The notes under the pieces were generated by a model. That model worked only from the letters and a program-made list of their open reading frames with translations, had not been told where the DNA came from and did not search any database. Positions 4,234-8,895 of a stretch of DNA of 8,895 nucleotides are shown one piece after another; position 1 is the first letter of the stretch; the number at the start of each line of letters is the position of its first letter. Both the position numbers and the translations under genes were made by a program. Source of the DNA: an uncultured delta proteobacterium (GTDB lineage Bacteria; RBG-13-61-14; DRUE01); NCBI GenBank assembly GCA_903897985.1, contig CAIUDS010000599.1, positions 1 to 8,895 of the forward strand, read 5' to 3'.

Positions 4234-6528
4234 ATGAGCCGACGCTCGCGGATTTTTTTCAAACATTTTATCTTTGTCCTGATCATCACCCTGGCCTTCT
4301 TCCTGGGCTTGGAGGGGTTGCTCCGGATTCTAGTCGCGCCTCCGCTCAACCTGTTCGCGGAAAGGACGGACGCCCAAGGCCGCACCTGGGTTCAATACCG
4401 GGTGGGCGCGAACCGTCCGGAGTTTTTAAAAGAAAAGCCGGCGGGTGTTTTCCGCATTTTTGCCTATGGGGAGAGCAGCACGATGGGCATCCCCTATTGT
4501 CCGCGGAGCAGCTTTCCCAAAATGCTGGAGTTCGCGCTCCGGCAGCGGCCGGGGCTGGAAAACCTTGAAGTGATCAACCTGGGCATGAAAGGCATGAACA
4601 GCCGGGATGTGAGGCAACTGGCGCCCCAGTCTCTCTCATACCATCCCGACCTGGCGGTGATCTACCTGGGCCAGAACGAATTGTTCCAGGCCAGTCTTAT
4701 CGCCGATTACCGCTATCCGCATTTGGACCGGTTCCTGGAGTTCTTCCGGTCCCATTCCCGGACTTACCAGGTGCTGATGCGGTCGGACAAATACCTGTTC
4801 ATGGCGCCGGGCACGCTGGGCATGCACCAGGAGTTTGCGGTCGAAAATCTGGCTCTGGACTTTGAACACATCCCGATTGAAAACCTGCCCATGACCGGAC
4901 GCTATTTGCGGGACCGCCTGGGGAGCTTCCGTTATAACCTTGGGCTGATCCTGGACCGGTTCGGCGAGAAGAAGATCCCGGTTGTGCTCTGCACCCTGGG
5001 GGTGAACCTGAAAGATTGGCCGCCGGAATGGACTCCCTACCCTCCCGCGCTTTCGCCCGCGCAAGCCGCGCAATTGAAAGACCAACTCTGGACCGCATAC
5101 CTCGACCTCGCGGACGACAAAATTGCCGAGGCCGGGGCGGTCCTCGATCACACCCGGCCGGGAGCGGACGACTATGCCATGAGTCACTATATCCGGGCCT
5201 GGCTTCTTGAGAAGCAGGGGAATTTTGCCGGCGCCCGCGAGGAGTTCCTGTCCGCGCGCAAATACGACAGTTCCCGCCACCGCGCTCCACCCGAGCTCAA
5301 TGAAATCATCCGCGGATTTAAAAGCCGGAACGGGGTTTTCCTGGTTGATTCGGAGCAGGCGTTTTTCGAGAACACCCGGAGCGCGCCCGGGTTTGATCTC
5401 TTTGTTGATCATGTCCATCCCAACCTCAAGGGACAACGGTTGATCGCCGATAAAATTTATTCGGAGCTTTTTGCGCAGGGATTGCTCAAGGCCGGCCCGG
5501 GTGGAGAATTTCCTCCCCTCGAACGGTTCATCCGCGAGTTCCAGCTTGACGACCAATTCCTCGCCGGCACCCGGTTTTTGCACGCGATCTATTACCTGCT
5601 CCAGCGCCGCCTGCCCGACCGCGACGCCCAGACCATCATGGACTTGAAATTCACCTTGGAACAAAAACCCGACTTGGCCCTCGCCCGGCTGCTGCTCGCC
5701 TGCGATTACCTGGGCCAGGCGCGAATGGGGGAAGCCCTGGTTGAGCTCAAACAGATGTTCGCGACCGCCAATAATGTCGCGGAGATCCAGAAAACCCTGG
5801 AACGATATACTTTTCCCAAAATCATGATGCAGGGCAACTACCTGCTGGTCCATCTCAACCTCGACCCCGCGGAACCGCTCATGCGCGGGATCATTCTGGT
5901 GCGGCAGAATCCGGAACAGACCCGCGAGAAGACGGCGCTGCCGCTGGACCAGTATGACTGGATTTTTTACCGCGACTCCAATACCGGAGAAATCACGGAC
6001 CGGACCGCGGCGAGCCGGGAAGCTTTTCGTCGCCATCAGGCTTTGTGCGCGCGGGGAGAAACCAAAACGCTGGATGTCAACCATTATTTCGCGGTGCGGC
6101 CGAGCTTCATTCTGAACAATGATTCCCGGCTGTCGTTTAAGGGCACGGAATTAAATGTGGAGATGCTGGGCAAGGACCCCTGGATGGTGTTCGCGGTCAC
6201 GCTCAATCCGCGCGAAGTCCACGAACTCGAACTCAAACTGGCAATCGCGCCGGAGGACCCGGCATTAACGCAGAGCGAGTTGGGGTTTTATTGGTCCAGC
6301 GCGGAAAAACCCGTCTTCTCTGAAGACCAGAAAATTTCTCTGCCCTTGAAAGCCGACGGCAGGTTTCACAAACTTAAAATCACCTTGGGACAAAATGTCA
6401 ATTGGCTCAACTCGAAGGAAGTGCTGTTTCTGCGGGTGGACCCGGCGTCCTTTGCCGGCGTCGCCCGGATCAAGCAGTTCAAGATCAGCCTGTGCCCGTC
6501 CGAGTCCTCGCCAGTTCCTCAACCATAG
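4234..6528 (+). CDS. Membrane-anchored SGNH/GDSL hydrolase with TPR-like helices and C-terminal jelly-roll-like domain
   Basis: The 764-residue protein starts with a basic tip and one hydrophobic segment (about 8-34) that anchors it facing the periplasm. An SGNH esterase/acyltransferase domain follows: block I AYGESSTMG (nucleophile Ser81), block II INLGMKGMNS (Gly117 or so), block III YLGQNEL (Asn148) and block V FVDHVHPN (Asp392, His395). The distance from Ser81 to His395 is about 315 residues, well above the usual 150-200. The extra length contains a helical hairpin (about 311-346, YIRAWLLEKQGNFAGAREEFLSA) that looks like a TPR inserted before block V. A second helical part (about 440-525) follows. 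The C-terminal part, from about 610, ends in FYWSSAEKPVFSEDQKI...DGRFHKLKITLG...VLFLRVDP, a pattern typical of carbohydrate-binding-like beta sandwiches. Acting on acyl groups of a cell-surface or secreted polysaccharide is a reasonable inference; the substrate is unknown. Its 3' end overlaps rdgB on the other strand by 44 bases. Confidence 0.85.
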   Translation: MSRRSRIFFKHFIFVLIITLAFFLGLEGLLRILVAPPLNLFAERTDAQGRTWVQYRVGANRPEFLKEKPAGVFRIFAYGESSTMGIPYCPRSSFPKMLEFALRQRPGLENLEVINLGMKGMNSRDVRQLAPQSLSYHPDLAVIYLGQNELFQASLIADYRYPHLDRFLEFFRSHSRTYQVLMRSDKYLFMAPGTLGMHQEFAVENLALDFEHIPIENLPMTGRYLRDRLGSFRYNLGLILDRFGEKKIPVVLCTLGVNLKDWPPEWTPYPPALSPAQAAQLKDQLWTAYLDLADDKIAEAGAVLDHTRPGADDYAMSHYIRAWLLEKQGNFAGAREEFLSARKYDSSRHRAPPELNEIIRGFKSRNGVFLVDSEQAFFENTRSAPGFDLFVDHVHPNLKGQRLIADKIYSELFAQGLLKAGPGGEFPPLERFIREFQLDDQFLAGTRFLHAIYYLLQRRLPDRDAQTIMDLKFTLEQKPDLALARLLLACDYLGQARMGEALVELKQMFATANNVAEIQKTLERYTFPKIMMQGNYLLVHLNLDPAEPLMRGIILVRQNPEQTREKTALPLDQYDWIFYRDSNTGEITDRTAASREAFRRHQALCARGETKTLDVNHYFAVRPSFILNNDSRLSFKGTELNVEMLGKDPWMVFAVTLNPREVHELELKLAIAPEDPALTQSELGFYWSSAEKPVFSEDQKISLPLKADGRFHKLKITLGQNVNWLNSKEVLFLRVDPASFAGVARIKQFKISLCPSESSPVPQP

Positions 6529-7114
6529 GCCGGAGTTTCCCCAGCGCGTCCCCACGGTGCGAGACCTTCAGCTTTTCCTCGGCCTCCAGCTCCGCGAAAG
6601 TCTGGTCCAGCCTCGGGTCATAGAAAACCGGATCGTAACCAAAGCCTTTTTCCCCCCGAGGCTCAAACAGGATCAGCCCCCGCGCCTCCCCTTCCACCAG
6701 ACGGACTTCCGACTCGCTCAGCGCCAGCGCCAAAACGCACACAAACCGCGCGGTCCGTTTCTCCGCCGGCGTGTCCTTCAACAACTCCAGCAACTTTTGG
6801 TTATTCTTTTCATCACCCGCCCCTTGCCCGGCGAAGCGCGCCGAAAATATCCCGGGCGCGCCCTTGAGCGCGTCCACCTCCAGGCCCGAATCGTCTCCGA
6901 GCGAAATGAGGCCGGTGGCCCGCAAAGCCGATATGGCCTTGTGCCTGGCGTTTTCCGCAAAGGTTTGATATGGCTCTTCGGTTTCTGTGAAGCCGGGAAA
7001 GTCGCGCAGGCTCAGGAGTTGCAGGGGGAGGCCGGAAAGGAACTGCTTGAATTCCTTGAGCTTACCCGGGTTGCGGGTCGCGATGAGGAGCCGGAGCGGA
7101 GATTTTTTTATCAA
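6485..7114 (-). CDS. rdgB: XTP/dITP (non-canonical purine NTP) pyrophosphatase, RdgB/HAM1 family
   Basis: This 209-residue enzyme hydrolyses deaminated purine nucleotides (dITP, XTP, ITP) to the monophosphate plus pyrophosphate, keeping them out of DNA and RNA. The family signature is complete: IATRNPGK (11-18), TFAENARHKA (51-60), LGDDSGLEVDAL (72-83, with the catalytic and metal-binding acidic residues), GFGYDP (157-162) and SHRGDAL (185-191). Length is normal (about 190-205). The start must be the TTG at 7114: an in-frame TAG lies four codons upstream, and no ATG or GTG occurs before the conserved nucleotide-binding motif. That TTG is the first codon of the last unit of an 8-bp repeat array. 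A weak AGG (7123-7125) is the only ribosome binding site. Codons two to four include a run of seven A. It follows rph after 27 bases in the same operon. The last ten or so residues are encoded antisense to the SGNH gene. Confidence 0.94.
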   Translation of the reverse strand: MIKKSPLRLLIATRNPGKLKEFKQFLSGLPLQLLSLRDFPGFTETEEPYQTFAENARHKAISALRATGLISLGDDSGLEVDALKGAPGIFSARFAGQGAGDEKNNQKLLELLKDTPAEKRTARFVCVLALALSESEVRLVEGEARGLILFEPRGEKGFGYDPVFYDPRLDQTFAELEAEEKLKVSHRGDALGKLRPMVEELARTRTGTG

Positions 7115-7139
7115 CTTATCAACCTATCCGCTTATCAAC
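7108..7139 (-). repeat. 8-bp tandem array (unit GTTGATAA), four units, between rph and rdgB
   Basis: On the minus strand, units lie at 7139-7132, 7131-7124, 7123-7116 and 7115-7108. Units one, three and four are identical (GTTGATAA); unit two is a diverged GCGGATAG keeping 5 of 8 bases. The array spans all but two bases of the gap between the rph stop codon and rdgB, and the last unit contributes the TTG start and the second codon of rdgB. This resembles a small replication-slippage repeat rather than an operator, though a protein-binding role is not excluded. Confidence 0.65.
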
Positions 7140-7141
7140 GG

Positions 7142-7861
7142 CTATTTTTTCGCCAGGGCCTTTTTCTGATGCGCGATCAACTCGCGGATTCCCGCTTCGG
7201 CCAGCTCGAGCATATGGTCCAGCTCTTTCTTGTCAAAGGGCCGGTGCTCCGCGGTTCCCTGCACCTCCACGAATTTTCCGGCCTCGGTCATGGCCACATT
7301 ACAGTCAACCTCGGCCTGGACATCCTCGCTGTAATCGAGGTCGAGCAAATTTTTGCCCTCGACCCTGCCCACGCTGACCGCGGCCACATGCTCGCGGATC
7401 GGGTTTTCCTTGAGCAGCTTCTTCTCGCGCAGGCCCTGGACCGCGAGCGCGAGCGCCACGAACCCGCCGGTGATGGCGGCGCAGCGGGTGCCGCCGTCGG
7501 CCTGGAGCACATCGCAGTCAATGGTGATCGCCCTTGGCCCCAACTTGCCCAGGTCCATCACGGCGCGCAGGCTGCGGCCCACCAGCCGTTGGATCTCCTG
7601 AGTCCGGCCCTTGGGCCCGCGCCGGCCGCCTTCCCGCTCGGACCGGGTCTTGGTCGAGCGCGGCAGCATGGCGTATTCCGCGGTCACCCAGCCCGAGCCG
7701 CTGTCTTTGAGGAAAGCCGGAACCTTCTCCTCCACGCTCGCGGCGCAGAGCACGCAGGTGTCGCCCATTTTGATCAGAGCCGAGCCCTCGGCGTATTTAA
7801 GGACTCCGGTTTTGATCTCCACTTTTCGGAGTTGATTTGGATTTCTCTTTGCCGTTCTCAT
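7142..7861 (-). CDS. rph: Ribonuclease PH (tRNA 3'-end phosphorolytic exonuclease)
   Basis: RNase PH trims tRNA precursors from the 3' end using phosphate as attacking group, working in the cytoplasm as a hexameric ring. The 239-residue length is standard. Recognisable features are the N-terminal NQLRKVEIKTG (8-18), GSGWVTAEYAMLPRST (55-70), a basic RTQEIQRLVGRSLR (86-99), DCDVLQADGGTRCAAITGG (115-133) and the acidic LDYSEDVQAEVD block (about 175-186). Arg86 and Arg126 match the phosphate-binding arginines of the family. The extreme N-terminus reads KRNPNQLR, without the DGR often seen in relatives. The start at 7861 is supported by AGGGGG 4 bases upstream. The first 65 bases overlap the end of the amidase gene, so its ribosome binding site lies in the amidase coding region and translation is likely coupled. 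The rdgB gene follows. Confidence 0.96.
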   Translation of the reverse strand: MRTAKRNPNQLRKVEIKTGVLKYAEGSALIKMGDTCVLCAASVEEKVPAFLKDSGSGWVTAEYAMLPRSTKTRSEREGGRRGPKGRTQEIQRLVGRSLRAVMDLGKLGPRAITIDCDVLQADGGTRCAAITGGFVALALAVQGLREKKLLKENPIREHVAAVSVGRVEGKNLLDLDYSEDVQAEVDCNVAMTEAGKFVEVQGTAEHRPFDKKELDHMLELAEAGIRELIAHQKKALAKK

Positions 7862-8895
7862 AGTTCCCCCTTATTCCCAGTTGCCGGGCCTTGAGCTCCC
7901 GGTATTGAAGGATGCTCTTCGCAAGCGCCCAGGCAATTTTGTCCTGGTTAGCAGGATCGGTTATGTTGCGGCGGTCCGAGGCATTGGTCAAAAACCCGAC
8001 CTCCACCAGAACCGCGGGCATGTTCGCGGTCATCAGCACCCGGAAAGGCGCCTGCCGCAGCCCCCGGTTGACCGTTTGCTGCATGGCAAAATCAAGGTTC
8101 TGCTGAACCAGCCGCGCGATAAAATCGCTCTCGGCCATATATTCGGTCTGGGCCATGTCGCCCAGGATCAGTTCCAGGTCCGAGCGGTCTTCCTTGCCCG
8201 GAACCCCGTTGGGATCGCTCCCGGAAAGCTCCAGGTTCTCCCAAATCGCCAGCTTGCGGCTCGCGTCATCGCTCGCCTTCAGGCTCGCGAAGAAAGTCTC
8301 AAACCCGCTGGCGCTGATCGTGTCGCACGCGTTGATGTGGATACTGAGGAACAGGTCGGCGCCGAGCTTGTTGGCAAATTCGGTCCGCTGATCCAGACCC
8401 AGATAGTGGTCTTCGTCCCGCGTGAGATAGACCTTGAGCTCCGGGTAATTGCGGAGGTAATCCCGGGTTTTTTTGGCGAGTTTCAAGGTCAAATCCTTCT
8501 CCCGCCACCCGTCCGCGGTGTTCGCGCCGTAATTATCGCCGCCGTGCCCGGGGTCTATCACCACCACATCCACCGGGTCCTTCTTGAATTTCTCCGGCAG
8601 GCGCAAACCGAGTTCGGCGGGCCCGAGTTCGGATTTTTCAATTTGGACTTTGACTTTCTTGAGCGGGCCGTAGACCTCGCTGAAAAAGTCCTCGCTCAGA
8701 TAGACCTTGTCGTTTTCGCGCAAAGAACCCGCGAATCGGAACTGGTTATTGCCCGAGGCGGCCTGTCCGGATTTGAGATCGGCGGTCACGAGCTTGCCGT
8801 CAATCATGAGGAACAGCGTGTTCTTGTCCGCGCTTAAGGAAGGTTTTAACCCCAGCCCGGTCAAAGCCTCGTCCGCGCAAAGATAGGCCTTGCCC
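7797..8895 (-). CDS. N-acetylmuramoyl-L-alanine amidase (AmiC type), 5' end beyond window
   Basis: This zinc amidase cuts the bond between N-acetylmuramic acid and the stem peptide of peptidoglycan, usually during septum splitting. About 365 C-terminal residues are visible and the frame stays open to the right edge. The first part (GKAYLCADEALTGLGLKPSL..., to roughly 8665) resembles a copper-amine-oxidase-type N-terminal domain, common in secreted amidases. The Amidase_3 domain then has all key residues: IDPGHGG (zinc His at 8546-8544), WREKDL (zinc Glu at 8501-8499), LFLSIHINA (zinc His at 8339-8337) and VLVEVGFLTN (catalytic Glu at 8003-8001). The TTG at 8864 is not the start, because conserved domain sequence continues upstream of it; the signal peptide must lie outside the window. 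The last 22 or so residues are charged and low in complexity (GKEKSKSTPKSGDQ) and lie in the 65-base overlap with rph. It heads an apparent amidase-rph-rdgB operon. Confidence 0.93.
   Translation of the reverse strand, partial: GKAYLCADEALTGLGLKPSLSADKNTLFLMIDGKLVTADLKSGQAASGNNQFRFAGSLRENDKVYLSEDFFSEVYGPLKKVKVQIEKSELGPAELGLRLPEKFKKDPVDVVVIDPGHGGDNYGANTADGWREKDLTLKLAKKTRDYLRNYPELKVYLTRDEDHYLGLDQRTEFANKLGADLFLSIHINACDTISASGFETFFASLKASDDASRKLAIWENLELSGSDPNGVPGKEDRSDLELILGDMAQTEYMAESDFIARLVQQNLDFAMQQTVNRGLRQAPFRVLMTANMPAVLVEVGFLTNASDRRNITDPANQDKIAWALAKSILQYRELKARQLGIRGNYENGKEKSKSTPKSGDQNRSP
7866..7871 (-). promoter_or_regulatory. Shine-Dalgarno AGGGGG for rph inside the amidase gene
   Basis: On the minus strand, AGGGGG (7871-7866) ends 4 bases before the rph ATG at 7861. 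It is part of amidase codons near the C-terminus (…GIRGNY…). It supports the overlapping start rather than a later one. Confidence 0.65.

Noticed and set aside
4636..6084. A 482-codon minus-strand frame opposite the SGNH gene
   Set aside because: No recognisable motifs. It is fully contained in a gene with intact SGNH catalytic blocks and is explained by GC-rich codon bias.
6395..7894. A 499-codon plus-strand frame opposite rdgB and rph
   Set aside because: It spans two well-supported minus-strand genes and the gap between them, with no family character of its own.
8862..8864. TTG as start codon of the amidase
   Set aside because: The frame stays open to the window edge and the residues upstream (GKAYLCADEA) continue the N-terminal domain, so the true start lies outside.

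Overview
The window carries six protein-coding genes and no RNA genes, CRISPR array or intact mobile element. Coding density is about 95% and the base composition is GC-rich (roughly 55-60% by eye). Two proteins look exported or lipid-anchored by a Gram-negative-type cell: an M48 lipoprotein peptidase and a membrane-anchored SGNH hydrolase. The rightmost gene is a cell-wall amidase with a copper-amine-oxidase-type N-terminal domain, next to rph and rdgB. This fits an uncultured, diderm, environmental bacterium of the Omnitrophota/PVC or deltaproteobacterial kind, but the sequence alone does not fix the phylum.

Layout, left to right. Positions 1-201 are non-coding, with short inverted repeats and motifs that resemble extragenic repeats. 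Next, on the minus strand, is a large secreted or anchored GH15-like glucoamylase (202-2487). A compact divergent promoter region (2491-2598) separates it from a plus-strand pair: an M48 lipoprotein peptidase and a UlaG-like metallo-beta-lactamase-fold hydrolase. A 94-bp gap holding two small tandem-repeat arrays and a promoter leads to a 764-residue membrane-anchored SGNH hydrolase. That protein has helical, TPR-like segments and a C-terminal beta domain resembling a carbohydrate-binding jelly roll. Its 3' end overlaps, tail to tail, a minus-strand operon that reads amidase (5' end beyond the window), rph, rdgB.

Function. The minus-strand operon combines septal or cell-wall peptidoglycan hydrolysis, tRNA 3'-end maturation and clean-up of damaged purine nucleotides. 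This is a housekeeping grouping seen in several phyla. The plus-strand genes and the glucoamylase look like envelope quality control and polysaccharide handling. I do not see a convincing new defence or mobile system. The points most worth a second look are regulatory and architectural: an 8-bp tandem array that fills the rph-rdgB gap and supplies the rdgB start codon, 8-bp and 7-bp arrays that run into the SGNH promoter, two genes whose best promoters predict leaderless mRNAs, a 65-bp same-strand overlap (amidase/rph), a 44-bp antisense overlap (SGNH/rdgB), and the multi-domain SGNH protein itself.
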